A stretch of DNA of 64,000 bases from Dichomitus squalens LYAD-421 SS1 (lineage: Eukaryota > Basidiomycota > Agaricomycetes > Polyporales > Polyporaceae). The notes under the pieces are model-generated. The model was given only the letters and a program-made list of their open reading frames with translations. It was not told the origin of the DNA and did not search any database. The position numbers and the translations under genes were made by a program. This document shows, one piece after another, positions 34,111 through 46,509 of the stretch. The stretch lies in the NCBI RefSeq assembly GCF_000275845.1, contig NW_006766916.1, forward strand, positions 162,267-226,266, read 5' to 3'. The first letter of the stretch is position 1. Every line of letters begins with the position of its first letter.

Positions 34111-34514
34111 TGTCCGCCCAATGCACTGCTATTGTGCTCCACACACTCCCGATACATCGTACCGAGTCGCGGACATTGCCAGAGGTGTAGAGAGCGCACG
34201 GACTTTCATGCTCGATTTGATTTCATTGTGGGACACAATCATGTATAGCACGCTGTAGAAATTTTCATGTAGAGTACATCAACAATCGGGTCCATAGTTG
34301 CACTGCTACCTTCTGTCCGATGCAGGCCTGCACTAACTGCGTCGCCAGCGATGCACATCGTTTGGCGGTACGAGATCGCGATCATCAACATTCTATAGTA
34401 TACACATTCTGCAATAGGAAGAGCACCTCCGAATCGTACAGACATCAGACAGCCAACTGACTATAGTGGAAACGGTTCTCCACTGCGCAAGAAGCCACGG
34501 TCGCAGTTGCGTGC
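34111..34514. other. Convergent 3' spacer, no gene seen
   Basis: About 400 bases separate the stop of the YML020W-like gene from the stop of the minus-strand aldo-keto reductase. No terminator motif could be assigned with confidence. Confidence 0.5.
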
Positions 34515-36108
34515 TCAGTACTCGCCCTTCTGACGATACTCTGCGCCGCAGTCGCCGATTGTCATGATCATCGTGCTGCTCTTAGACAGCTTCAATACTG
34601 CCTCGATGTCGGCCTTGTCTCCGTCTGTGAGCGAGAATGTGAACACCTTCGCGTTGTCATCAGTGTTGTCGCTCAAACCCAGTCGTGCTCCTGATGAAGA
34701 TAATCATGGCCGACATCAGCGATAATGGATGGCCCCACGAGCAAACGCTCAAAGGGGAATTGTGTAGTTTACCTATGAGGACAGCGCCAACGAACGGGTG
34801 TTCAAGGACCCAGCGAATAGCGACGTTCGCAATGCTCACACCACCATGGCGGTCTCCGATATCGCGGAGGAGCCTTAGCAGTCTTTGAAAGAGAGCCCAG
34901 TCTCCCCAAGCCTTCAGAATCACATCGAGATACTATTAAATGTGGCGTGTGAGCTTCGCAGGCAGGGCCTCGTGAGATAACCGCCTGAGACGGCAAGTGG
35001 GTTACCTTTCTCTGAGAGGGATTCAATTGACCTGAGTACATCTCTGGCTCGGGTTTTCCGAGCCACCGGTCGGTGAGAAGCCCCCCGCACTGTATCCGCG
35101 ACGATGTCATGATCTGGTTGAACGTATACTAGACGTAAGGCTGTCCTTACCAAGGTGCCGTATGCCAAAACCTTGAAGCCGTACCTGGCGCACAGGTCGT
35201 TCATCCCGTGGAGGGGCCGAACGTCGATGATCGAGAACTAGAACATGTCAATGTGTGCCTCAACACAGTCCGAGACATCACGCGTACCGCGACTTGGTTG
35301 GAGACTATGTACCCAGGGCCCAATTCGACACAGACCTCCTCTGTCCTCCTTGTGTCGAAGTTGCACAGCCCCAGATTACGTATCTTCCCCGCCTTGCGAA
35401 GCTGTGCGAGATATTGCAAAGCAGTAATGTAACTCCTGTCCTGGTAGTCCTGCCAGAAGAACTGCCACCGCCCGAAGATATTAATCATGCCACCGCAGTG
35501 AACTGAGGCCGTCTGCATACCTGCAGAAGATCAACACGATCCTTATGCATCCGGTCGGAACGCTCCTTGACAGCGGCAGCGACCTTCTCGTAGGTTATTT
35601 CGGTAGGATGGAATATGCACCACTTCGTGGCGCCGAATGGGCGGGGATTGGTATCAGCAGGGAGATTGGAAACGAAAGTGCCCTGGGAGGCCGGCGTCAG
35701 CACGAGACCTTGAAGCGCCAAAGATTCCGGACTGACGAAAAGATCCTCAGCAGGTCCATAGTGGTCCGCTGGTCGAAGCGCCGTCAGGCGCTGGTGCGAT
35801 GATAGGACAGAGAACGTACCCTGGATATGTTGACGACAACAGATCATGTTTGTCAGATACGAGTTACATCCAATCGTCACCGACCTACCATGTCTGTCAG
35901 GTCGTGGTCAGTCGTCTGTGACGGCCACAAGGGTGAAGTGCGGCTCACCAAACGCGTAGAAACCTCTTGCCATAGGGGTAGTCATAGCATCACGGACTCT
36001 TTGTGCAGGAGCGCTGCCCCATGCGTTGCTGGACAGCTGCCAAAGACCGACCCAGATGCGTGGAAGCGAAGTGGCTGGAGATAACATGAACTGATTGTCT
36101 CCCTCCAT
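34515..36108 (-). CDS. Aldo-keto reductase, intact frame, with a 9-base micro-exon
   Basis: Exons 36108-35949, 35893-35885, 35768-35737, 35682-35521, 35461-35288, 35237-35151, 35089-35006, 34932-34773 and 34690-34515 encode 347 residues. Key segments are LPRIWVGLWQLSSNAWGSAP, FDMVADHYGPAEDLF (catalytic Tyr in DHYG), ATKWC (Lys), VDLLQFFWQDY, GKIRNLGLCNFDT, GFKVLAYGTLCGGLLTDR and VSIANVAIRWVLEHP. The order and motifs are those of NAD(P)H-dependent TIM-barrel aldo-keto reductases. The residue at the usual catalytic His after DLLQF appears to be Phe. Exon 35885-35893 is only nine bases. An in-frame ATG 15 codons upstream (36153) is possible. It belongs to a different aldo-keto reductase subfamily from the pseudogene at 13443-15074. 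Confidence 0.78.
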
Positions 36109-36536
36109 GTCTTTGCGTGTGGCTGGTGCTGTTGTTGAGACATGCTGCCCCACCTTCGACCGCTTTATAGTGAGGTCGGCAAGTAAACGAATCCCGTCGT
36201 GTGCTGCGAGGAGTACGAGAATGCAAAGCGGAGAACCTGTAGTACACCGACCCGAAGGGGCCTACGGGAAGTGTGGTAGGCCAGTTGCAGGCCGTGAAAC
36301 ACGGCGGTCAATCTGGTTAGCGCGCGGGAGCATCAAGCGCTTAGAACCTAACTATCCAAAAACTCTGATCAGGCCATTTCCGCGCAAGGACAAAGAAAGT
36401 CACTTTTACCGGCCGTGGCCTTTTTGATTGATTTTAACACGAGTTGAGGTATAAGAGGCAACAAGCTTTGGACATCGACCGACAGGGCAGCCCCTCTATC
36501 GACACAATTAGCGACTCACCGCACCCGGACACCGCG
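36109..36536. promoter_or_regulatory. Divergent intergenic region between aldo-keto reductase and unknown gene
   Basis: A 428-base spacer lies between two divergent starts and so should hold both promoters. No specific site was identified. Confidence 0.35.
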
Positions 36537-37304
36537 ATGCCCAGCACCGAACCTTCCGCCAGTCCCGTCGGGCCACGTACCGCGGGAGACGCTCGTCCGG
36601 TACTAGGGCATGTGTGAGTGTCGCCGGAGGGAACTTTCATTATCCAATTGCTGAAACGACATCCTCTTGCAGGAACCTCATGGTTGACACTCTCATCGCC
36701 AACACGAACCTTGAGGAGTAAGCAAGTCGCCGAGACCCGCTCCGGCTCTCGTCATGGCTGACAGCACTTTTTCACTTCGAATCGCAGCCTTCGCGCGATT
36801 GTGCGCGGTATGCTGGCCACGAGTCCCCCTTCTGTGGCCCAGGCATTCACATCAGCGGCGAGACAGCGGCTGCTGCGCGTCGACGCGACCGCGATCCCTG
36901 ATACGACAGGGATCTTTGTTGCCGGAGAGGGGGACAAGACAGCAGCTCCTACCGAGAAGCTGCACAACATCCTGATCCGCATCCGCACGCTATACGGATC
37001 CGGCTTGGGATTCGCAAGCCTGAGGATCCTCACGCGGGTCATCAGCGCAACGGTCAGGCTGCGATGGGAGGACGACAGCGAGATGGAGGACGTGCTGGCG
37101 AATATCGACGCCGACATCAGCCAGGCGATACAAAGTTCGAAAGAGGAGCTTGACGGAGGACGAGTGGCGGACCTCCAGGGGGCACGAGAGGTGGTACAGG
37201 AGCTGCGGTCGGCGGTGCACGAGAGCCAGATAGACGTCAGAAAGTGGGATGGCGCGTTTCCGTTCGAGCGCGCAGCGTCTAGCTTGGAATTCTGGAGGAT
37301 TTAG
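36537..37304 (+). CDS. Uncharacterised 212-residue protein
   Basis: Exons 36537-36613, 36673-36717 and 36788-37304 join in frame, starting MPSTEPSASPVGPRTAGD. The body is helical with repeated Leu/Ala heptads: HVNLMVDTLIANTNLEDLR, LRAIVRGMLATSPPSVAQAF, GSGLGFASLRILTRVISATV, and a C-terminal FPFERAASSLEFWRI. A short acidic stretch (DDSEMEDVLANIDADI) precedes a coiled-coil-like region. No domain or signal peptide was recognised. The clean splicing and frame make a real gene likely, probably conserved among related fungi. Confidence 0.65.
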
Positions 37305-38169
37305 GTCGAGGTTTAGTTCGGAGATACGATGGCGAAGGATGTCTTGGAAGCGTGTAATCCGCCTTGCATTGTACGGATAGCGACTGTTGTGAAACAGGAT
37401 TAGGCTCTTATCCCCGCAGAGTTCAAGCTGACATCCCGTGGGTATCCGTTAACCCCAAACAGGAACCCCGCCCTGATACGTCCCCCCTTATCCGATGCGC
37501 TCGGTCTCTTGTCTAATCGCCGGCCAACCGACGCCCAAGGTCTCCTATGGTCTCCTATTGCGCATCCATGTGGTTGAGGAGCCAGATGTGACCGTCATGA
37601 GATTCACGAATACGTCCGCAGGTAGCTAAGTTGAACGCCGGCGATCAGTTCAAGTGGTCTCGCTCACCGGACAGGGTCTGCTTGAGAAACTTGTGACGGC
37701 AATAGAACTTGACAGCGCCCAAGTCTTCCTGCCGCAATCCGTTGTGCGAGTGCGGAGTTGGGCGCATCAAGACATACACCATACGCGATAGGCACACAGC
37801 GTTGTCGAAGCTAAAAAGGCCACGACGCTAGGCTTACGTGCTCGTCGTCCCCGGAAAGAATGCGTCCGCTAAGTCAGGTGTCCCGACCGCCATGGGCAAA
37901 CAAAGCACTGACTGAGCACGCACGACAAGGTACTGCAGATAGCGTGAGCCCTGATCAGATGTATATGTCCAAGACACATACCATCGAAGTTACTTCATGT
38001 TGCCGTCAACGCGTCATCGACACCCGGCGCACGCTGAACAGTCTATAAGCCGTCGTTCACTCCGCTAAGCCTTCATCTGAGTCTGGCACACCTAAAGCGT
38101 ACATATGAAGCAGCTGTCCTGACCTCCCAAGGCAGCTTCCTGGTCCATGACCTCCCGGACAGCACCGTC
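37305..38169. other. Convergent intergenic spacer, no gene seen
   Basis: About 865 bases lie between two convergent stops. No coding similarity, repeats or RNA gene was recognised. Confidence 0.45.
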
Positions 38170-40001
38170 CTAGCGCCTCGCCTTCTTAGAGCCCTCGCTA
38201 ATACCGTCCTCTCTTGCCCGCTTTCCCACTTTCACCTTCTCGCCGGTGTCTTTCTCTTCGGGTCCCTTTGCTTTACCCTTCTCGCGCAGGTAGCTCCAAA
38301 CCAAAGTATCTCCGTACGGCGCCTCGAAGTGGTCGAGCGCGTCTGGAGGATAAAACCAGTAGTTGAACGCCATATGGACGTCAGCCCCACTGTTGTGGCC
38401 ATGGCCAGCTGACGGTGGGGCGGAAGTCGAAGTGACCTCGTGCCACCACGACGCGGGCAAGTAGAGCATCTCCCCAGCGGAGAGTTCGACCACGTACGGC
38501 GCCGCCGCTTTCTGAAGAGCAGGGAACGTCGAGGCAGAGAAGTCGGGGGGTATGGCAGCTGTCGTCGGGATGTCGAGATACCGGTGCAGATGGGCAGTTG
38601 GGATGCGAGAGAAGGACGATGGCTCACTCGGCTGACCATTGCTTTCGCCATCGCCCTGCTCGTCCTCGTCTTCGCTGTCGTCTGAGTGACCGATGCCTTT
38701 CCATTCCGGCCACTTGTTTTCGTCGTTCTCGTCATCCTCGGCCTCGTCTTCGTCATTCTCCTCGTCAACTGCGGCAGCTAGTCCAGATGAACCGGCGCCG
38801 AGGTCGTCAGTTCCGTCATCCAAGTCGCCCATGAGGGCATCGAAGTCGTCCACCTCTTCTGCTCCTTGCTCATCCTCTAGCGCAAGCATGGCGAGCTCGT
38901 CAAGCGCCTCGTCATGGGCGTTCATCAGCGCTTTCATCTCCTTCGACTGCGTTCTATCCTTGCCCTTGCCCTTGACCTTCGCCTTGAGCGCATCGATCTT
39001 GCGCTCGAGAGCGTGCACGCGGGCCTTGCAAGCAGCGCGTTTGGACAGCCCATCGGAGCGCACAGGTATGTCCGCGTACGAGATGAGGCCGTTCGGGTGG
39101 AGAGTGTCGAGGGTGCCGTAGGGGTAAAGGTGCTTAACCTCCGCCGGCGGGAACAGCACGAAGCGCTTGCTTCCCTGGAGAAGGCAGTACAAATTGTCGT
39201 GGAAGTCATGGTGCTGACTCGGAGGCAATGCACACCAACGCAGCGGATCCGAGTAAGGAAGAACGGTGCGTCAGCAACCGGTGTTGTCCACGAGATGCTA
39301 CCGAGATGGAAGGACACTCACGAGACCGGACGAGGAGCCGTCTTTGGACTTCCCGAGCCAGAGGTTCACTTGCTGGAGGAAGAGGTTTCCCATGAGGCGA
39401 GGCACCATCGGGAACTCGTCTTTGAGCGCATTGGTCGGTGGGGGGAAGACGGTCTCTGCGTCTGAGTCCTCTTCTGAGTACTGGGTGGTGAGGTACGGGT
39501 GTGGTCCGTCGTCGTGGCGCAGTTTCTCGAGGAAGTCCCGGAATGTCATCGGCACCCTCTCGACGTCGGTGCCGTATTGATTGGCCGTCGGGTGTATGGG
39601 CTCGACCAGTACCTCGACATCACCGGCCTTCTCGGAGAGGTAAGAGAGATCTGTCTGATCGGGCATGAGATAACGCGCGACAGACTCAGGTACTCCAGGG
39701 CCAAGGCACGTACCCACTTGCGACCTTGGAACGAAGGATCGTCCAGGAGCCCACTGATGATGACCGGTCGACGCTTTGAGACGTATTTTGTGAAGAAATC
39801 TTGGGCTGAGGTGCTAGGGGCGATGCGTTCGAGCTTCAACTTGTCCGGCATCGCTAGTGCTGTTTCCCGATTTACCCACTTAACCACTTCCTGGAGCAGT
39901 ACCAAGTCGATGAAAATTGCCACTTGCCGACCTCGGTACCTGTTAGAGCTTGATTGTAATCGTGGGAACCCAAGCGTTTTATGTACTGTCTTGTCCGACA
40001 T
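38170..40001 (-). CDS. JmjC / cupin-8 domain protein
   Basis: Exons are 40001-39714, 39654-39322 and 39213-38170, giving about 554 residues. The N-terminal boundary is uncertain because a small first intron is possible. The cupin core has RRPVIISGLLDDPSFQG, PRLMGNLFLQQVNLWLGKS, the Fe(II)-binding pair in HHDFHDNLYCLLQGSKRF (His-x-Asp), ELSAGEMLYLPASWWHEV, and a late HMAFNYWFYPPD that supplies the third His. This layout is that of 2-oxoglutarate/Fe(II) hydroxylases of the JmjC cupin-8 type. About 150 residues between the HxD and the C-terminal half are a Lys-rich coil followed by a very acidic tract (DEENDEDEAEDDENDE). The C-terminus is basic (VGKRAREDG, KKARR), suggesting a nuclear signal. 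The substrate is unknown. Confidence 0.85.
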
Positions 40002-40664
40002 AACGGCAACTTGGAGCATTAGTTTGACTTACTGCTTTCTCCAAGCTGTAAAGAGCACACGCCTTCCTATACGTTGATTGTCGTGTGTTGAAGTCAAGTA
40101 AAATGAGCATGCACAACGCGAGAGGTTTTAAGGCCAATAAGAGTACTAGTCTGCGTTAGTCGACATGTCTTACCTCCCGTACGTATTTACGGAACTCGCT
40201 CTGTCCTCTACTTATCTCTATGGTCCCAGGTCCCATGCATGAGTACGCGTCGAATTTCTTTGAAGAGCTCAGTACTTGGTGCACTCGTACAACCCGCCCC
40301 TTCGAATCCAACCGTAAATAGCTTGATCAATCTGAGACGATAAGGGGGGATAACTACCGTGCCTGTCGTTAGCCGACCAGAGTCCGTCGGCACGCGGGGC
40401 GTACCCGAACGGGAACCAGTCCGTCTACAACGCCGAGCACGACGAGCTCGCCGTCTCGACAAACATCGCAGCATCCGACTTCTGTGCTCTCTACGCTTTG
40501 TCCTCGCTCTGTATTGCCGGCCTTCCCGCGTCTTCCATTACATACGTCGGACGCCGCGCAACACCTCATCCGCCTCGCCTTCCTAGCATGTCGATTGCTA
40601 GCTGAATCTCCCACATCTTAGGCTGCTCTCCAGACTTATCTCAAGACGACGGACCGTGATCACC
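40002..40664. promoter_or_regulatory. Divergent intergenic region
   Basis: A 663-base spacer lies between the JmjC gene start on the minus strand and the Ser/Pro-rich gene start on the plus strand. Both promoters should lie here. No gene was seen. Confidence 0.35.
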
Positions 40665-43579
40665 ATGGCAGATACACAGCGAGCTTCACAGATACCTGTG
40701 ATGTCCCCACGTGTGTCTCACAGTGGCAGCAGCTCCTTGGGTGGATTGCCTTCGCCTCATCTTGGCCTTGTCCCCCCGTCTCGGTATCCCTCTGTGAGCG
40801 GCAGCCCAAGCCTCGTTTCGCCCCCTACTAGCCCTTCTCCCCCAAGCAGCGGAGGTGTGAGTACCCCGTTCCGCACATTCCGCAACTTCCTTTCCTTCGG
40901 GAGTAGCAACAAGCACGCACCCAGTCCTGCCGTTCCATCCGCAATCCCCAAGAATCACTTCGGCAGCCTTGGACCAGTCCGCCGCTCCGTGAATGTGGAA
41001 CGAAGGGCATCGTCGCCGCAGCTCGCGAGGCGTTCGCAGGACGACTATGTGCTATCCATCGACCTGCCTCGTCCTGGTGACGAGAAGCCACCTAATACCC
41101 GCTCGTCGAAAAGCAGCAACGCCTCTCCAGTATCCCAGTCCCCTCTATCAAGCTCGCAGAGCTCAGCCGCAGATAGTGCAGGTACGTAATGTTCATTCCA
41201 CATAAACTATGCACACCAATACTTGTCACAGCTTCGCCGGCTGGTACGCCCGCACTTCTCGCATCCGAGCTCTCCACCATCCTTGAAGCGGAGACTTCTG
41301 GGATCTCGAAGCACCTGCCTAGTCTCGATACCTCGCAGGCAGAGAGCGAGCGTGCGTCTGACATCAGTCCGAACGCGTTCCAGCCTCAAGCACTTTACCC
41401 CCCACCGCGCAATACCCGGCATGGTAGCTCATCGCCATCAAATGATACCTCCGCACTGGATCTTTCGACGTCGAAGCTCACCAGTGAGGTCCTTGCTGCT
41501 CTGTCGGAGACCGGCGGGCAGCAAGACTGGTTGAATGGTGTCGTCGTGGACGACGTACCGTCGGATACCGCGATTAGTCGCGAGCGGACGCCGGAAAGTC
41601 CGGACACTAGTTTCAACTTGAACTCGCTCGACCCCGACCTCGCCGCGCTGCTCAGCCCCAACAGGGTGTACGGCAGCAGTACAGAGCCGGCGGTCCTCCT
41701 AGCTATAGACGCTATGCCCCCTCCCGCCTCGAGTTCTCCCCCTTCTCCCACAAAGCCTACCTTTTCTCCTCGAGCGAAGACTGCCGAGCTGCAGGCTAGC
41801 ACATCCACTCGTCGTATCCCTACCTCCCTCTCCGTCGCGTCCCGTCTCCCTTCACATTCCAGTACCATCCCCCGTATTACAAGGTCGGTCTCCGACCGCC
41901 CTATCTTTAGTCCAACAGGAAAGTCTGGTCCTCCCTCGCCCATCACGTGCACACCGTCAGGTCGTGCCATGTCCTCCAGCCCGGAGCGCCCCTCCTCGAT
42001 GAGTTCTGCTTCCGCTCTCAGCCGGCTCTCGCGCGCCTCCCCCGGAGACATTACCGCCACTGCGAACTCTTCTATCCGGCGGCCTGGCAGCAGCGGGAAC
42101 AGAGAAGAGCGTCGAACACCAGCTTCGCGCCTCATGACCCCCGCGCGACCTTCCTCGTCTTCTGCTTCCACGAGCACGTCGCGCCCGCCCATGTCGCGGC
42201 TACACTCGACACCGAATAGCGTCTGGGAAGCAGACTCAGCGTCTCCGTCCTCGCGCGCCCCATCGTCGATTGGCACCGCGCCGAGCCGCCTACAGAACCA
42301 TCGGCCAAGCTTGGACATCGAACGACCACGGCTCACTGGCAGTGTCCGTACGCGCAAGCGTAGTACGAGTGTCATAGAGAATCGGGTGACGAGCACTTCC
42401 CCTTCCCATCCTCCTGTGTCCCTACCGGCGCCACGGAACATGGCGGACTGGCTTGGGCCGCGGACAGCTAAGGCGTTTGCTGCCGCTGGGCTTCTGGACT
42501 TTGACAAGGACTCTTCTCCCGCTAGCGCGAGTCGTCCTCCGTCGCGATTCGGACCCTCGCGAAGCAGCATCGACAGGGACTCGCGATCTCGCTACACCCC
42601 ATCGCGAATGGCATACTCCGAGGCCGGATCGTCCTCGTCCTATGGCGCGCGCAGCGGTAGCATCTCGCGCGCGGCTGGCTATTCCGAGAGCCCCTCCACC
42701 ACGGGCCCCATGAGCGAGACAATGTCTCCCCGCACAGTCTTCTCGAGCGCCTCGACGGCCCCGACTTCAGTGTCAGCCTCGTCCCTGAACTCGGAGGTCC
42801 AGCTGCTCCAAGAGAAGCACGCGCTCGAGACGAGTGCCCTCCTGAGCGCGCTCGCGGACTCGCAACGGACGACGCGGATGCTCCGCGACGAGAACGGGCA
42901 GCTGCGCGAGCGCATCCAGATGCTCGAGGACAAGCTTGCGGACGCGCAGGAGCGCATCCAGGCCATCCTGTACTCCCAGCCGCCCGCGGTGCCCCCAAAC
43001 CCTATGTACCCGTCGAAGCGCTATGGGAGCCCGGCGTCGTCTTCGGACCGCCGCCTCCCTGCACATTCGCGCACTAGCTCGTTCGTGCGCCGCTCTTCCC
43101 CGGGCCCCGCGTTCGTCTCCCCAGAGACGCCATACGATGCCGCGAGTGCGTTTGTGCCTTCGTACAGAAAGCGCGCGAGCGTCGAGTCGTCTGTCTTCGC
43201 AACGCTCCCGTCTAATATGTCTATGATTATGCAGGAAGAGGGCGCCCCGCCTGATACCTTTACCGCCTTCTCTCAGAACTCATCCTCTCCACCAGGCTCG
43301 CCTACGATGGTACTCGCTAGAGTGAACGCAGGACACAGTCCAAGCGGATATCCATCGATCCCGAAGGGACCCTCGTCTCGCAGCGGGTATAGCCACGCCG
43401 CGAACAAATCCGTATCGTCAGCCGGGAACATCTCGCCGACAACCGCGAACTTCTCCATCATGACGGGCTCACCAGGCAGTCTGAACCTGCGTCCGGAGCA
43501 CGAACGTCATCTGGGTGACATGCCGCCACTCGACCTCGATGCAGAGGGGTTCGAGTTTGACGACAGTTCGTTGCGGTAG
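40665..43579 (+). CDS. Ser/Pro-rich protein with a short coiled coil
   Basis: Exons 40665-41181 and 41232-43579 encode 954 residues. The start is the ATG in a good context (caccATGg), giving MADTQRASQIPVMSPR. Most of the protein is low-complexity Ser/Pro/Arg with many SP and TP dipeptides (SPRAKTAELQ, RTPESPDTSF, PSRFGPSRSS), so heavy phosphorylation is likely. A predicted coiled coil of about 60 residues lies near 700-760 (EVQLLQEKHALETSALL, LRDENGQLRERIQMLEDKL). The C-terminus is acidic (LDLDAEGFEFDDSS). It may be a cytoskeletal or cell-polarity scaffold, but that is only a guess from composition. Confidence 0.8.
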
Positions 43580-44858
43580 CGCGTATGCGCCTACGTATGT
43601 CCATGCGTTCTCCTCCCTCTTCGTCCACTCCTTCCGCATTCCTGTCCTTTCCATGTGTTTGCTTGCTTGTTATGCTCGCGGACATCTCTCTCGCACGGAT
43701 CGGTCCTGGGTCCTTCGTCTTAACTGGATATACTTACTCGACTTCGCTTCGGATCTAATCTTTCTTGGCGTTGTCCCCTTCGCCCTTTCCCACTCGTTGA
43801 TGTCCACGGTCCTTTCGCATCGCTTTCGTTTCCCCTCGTCCCACATCTACCTCACTGCACACGCACCCACGTAATATAGACCGTCCATTGCATTGCTGTC
43901 GGCGTCGACTGTACCCTCTCACCACACGTTGTTTGTTTAGCTCCTCTGCGCTCTGCCAAAAGTTTGTACCGTACGTAGAGACCTATTCTAGTCCTGCATT
44001 GTACCCGTGTGGTACATCTTGCAGTTGCTCGGTATCTGCTTGGTGTCTTGCTTCATGGTCCTGGAAGCCACTCTCGATTGCAAGGACTCTAAGATGTTGT
44101 CTACCACTTTCACTTGGGAGTGGTTCGGCGTCCGAAGTGAGTCTTCCCGCTGTGTCAGCCTGGTTGCGAATTCTGATCGATTGCTCCGGAGTGGTGGCCT
44201 CCTCAGATCAATTCGTTCGCTCTCGCGACGCTTTTGAATAGTCACTGCCTGTCGCATCAGTGGCAACAAAGCGAGCTCGATGGTAGCGGCAGTGGCGCGT
44301 ATGACCCCCTGCGCCGTTCAAGTAGAGCTGCGCTTTGGTCCTTTGTGACCGTCGGTCTGAACATTGCGCCGAGTCGCTTGGGCCATAAGAGGAGGAAGGC
44401 GTAGTCTGCCCTACGAGTAGCTCTGGTGCTTTGTTCGCGGCCACATGTCGGTGGCCCAGCGACTTAAAGGCGCGCACTCAGGGAAACGGGTCCAACTACG
44501 AACCACCACCGTTCACATTCAATTTCCTCTCTCACATTCGCCATCCGACGACTACTCGTTAGTTTCTGATCACAGCCATCCCCACGCTACGCATGACTTG
44601 TACAGAGACCACTTCAGCACAGAACCAACCTCCCATGGTGGTTGGATCGGAGAATTGTCTTGCATCGGACCCAGGATCTGTGAGTTGCTTCTCGCATGCT
44701 CAGGTTTTCTGTAGCGTTCATTATCTCTATTGAGATATTCAAACTTGATTGAACATGCAACATGGTTGACTTACCTTGACGTTCATCATCTTCTCCGTCG
44801 CTTTTGGAGCCGCTCACCTCATTTATGCAATAGGTGCGAAACAGACTAGCGGAAAAGC
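43580..44858. other. 3' flank and upstream region, no gene supported
   Basis: About 1.3 kb lies between two plus-strand genes. It starts with a T/C-rich stretch that is probably 3' UTR. Short frames occur, but none shows splicing or family support. Confidence 0.45.
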
Positions 44859-46276
44859 ATGCTGGCTGTCATTGCTTCGTCGATACGCGTTGTCAGCTTG
44901 CCCTTTCATTCCAGAAGGCCCGCGAGTATTGGAACGCCAATCCACATGACAAGGTATAACGTCGCCTTCTCGCACTTGGCCCTAGATAGAAAGACTGACT
45001 TTGGTGGTAAGACCAATGCTCCGAACGAAGTGCATCAGGTTAGTGGCATCTCCCAAAGACAGTTGCACCTTCCAGCAACGTAATCTATTTCAGAACATCG
45101 AGAACTGGCTAGTGTCGAAGAGTTTGCTCCATGGTCCAATTATTGCAGTAAACGAGGTAAGTCTCGAATATTGTGCTTGCGTCAAGCAATAGTTCACATT
45201 GGCTTTTAGAATAACCCGAGCGTACACTCGCTCCCTGAAGCATCGCTACGACCCTCTCCACAGAAGCGACGAAGTTTGAATATACCCAATCTGCGACCCG
45301 TCAGAAGGCTACATATAAGTCTTCCCAACATTCTCACTAGGAAACCAGAGTATCGCAGCCTCCTTCCTGCTCCTATGCATGGGCAAACAACACCGTCACA
45401 ATATCAACAATCTAGTGAAAACGAATATGTCTCGCCTCCCACATCCCCAAAGCGCCTGTGGCGTGCTCTGTCATTCTCATTCAAAGTGCCAGGACATAAG
45501 GCAAGGGAGCCCCTATTGTAGTCATAAGGACATTTTTCACATACCGACCTTATAGGTATCCCTATCTACTACCTTATCCAACGATACGATGTCGGAACTA
45601 GCACGTGAAGACGAAGCGGGACAGGCCGCGTATCGTGAGATCACTACCAGCATCTGTGAGGATGAACGCATGGTTAGTTCTACCTACTCCGATGCTACTC
45701 AAACATCATGTTCTAACACACGAATATCTAGGTGCCCGAGTTTGTCGAAGAACTCATAGCCCACCCTGTGTCGTACCCGTCGGCGATATCTCCTGATCCA
45801 GAACCGAGCCCCAGTTTAGCGTATGAATTTCCTAGCAACACTCCCCCCGGACCGAGCCTGATAGGTGATCATTTCAGCGTACAGAAACCGGAGGTAGGCT
45901 TATGGCTAGCATCTCCCGAGGTCCCGGACCTGATTTATATCTTGCGGCGATACAGACACTACCCCCTATCGATCCTGCCTACCGGGTGCTCTTACCCATA
46001 CTACATGAACTCGACGAAATGACAATCAATCCTCGATGTCGCACGATTGCAGAGGAACACCAGGACGAGGACTATTCCCAATTCTGGGAAATATTCAGTC
46101 AAGTCTCTGCGAAGGAAATCCTTGACGCAGTCTATGCTATCCGAGCTGGAGTCTTGGACATCCCCGCCGACCCCTGCAGTCGTGACGATTCGTTCTTGCT
46201 AACGACGCTTTTTGTTTTATGGGCTGGTAGCGCAACACTATTGTCGATGTATCTCTACTTCTGTCACCTTTGGTGA
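44859..46276 (+). CDS. Unrecognised protein with C-terminal membrane anchor
   Basis: Exons 44859-45038, 45094-45156, 45210-45500, 45556-45672, 45732-45893 and 45956-46276 give 377 residues with all phases matching. The middle has a Ser/Pro-rich region (SPPTSPKRLWRALSFSFKV), then acidic segments (SELAREDEAGQAAYREITT; EDERMVPEFVEELIAHP). The C-terminus is a single hydrophobic helix (LLTTLFVLWAGSATLLSM) followed by YLYFCHLW, so it is probably tail-anchored. The intron at 45501-45555 uses a GC donor (AAG|gcaagg), a strong GC-AG form. An alternative start is the ATG at 44949. No family was recognised. Confidence 0.6.
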
Positions 46277-46509
46277 TCGACATTGCAGCGACCATCACGA
46301 GGGGTACGATTTCATATATCTGCAGAATTGATCGTGTTTGCTGGACGTCGATACAAGATCAAAACGCTCGCTAAATGACCACGTCCATAGAATGGTCTTT
46401 CCAAATACACACACGGGGCAGATGACATTTATCTATTCGTGCGATCAGCAGCTGTGAGACATACATCAGACAAATTCAAGAATAGGCACATAGAGGTAGA
46501 TCTACTCAC

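Noticed and set aside
40300..40330. Possible tRNA-like ttcgaatcc motif
   Set aside because: No matching acceptor stem, anticodon arm or A-box was found around it.
41395..42570. 391-codon open frame on the minus strand
   Set aside because: Antisense shadow of the Ser/Pro-rich gene 40665-43579, without family features.
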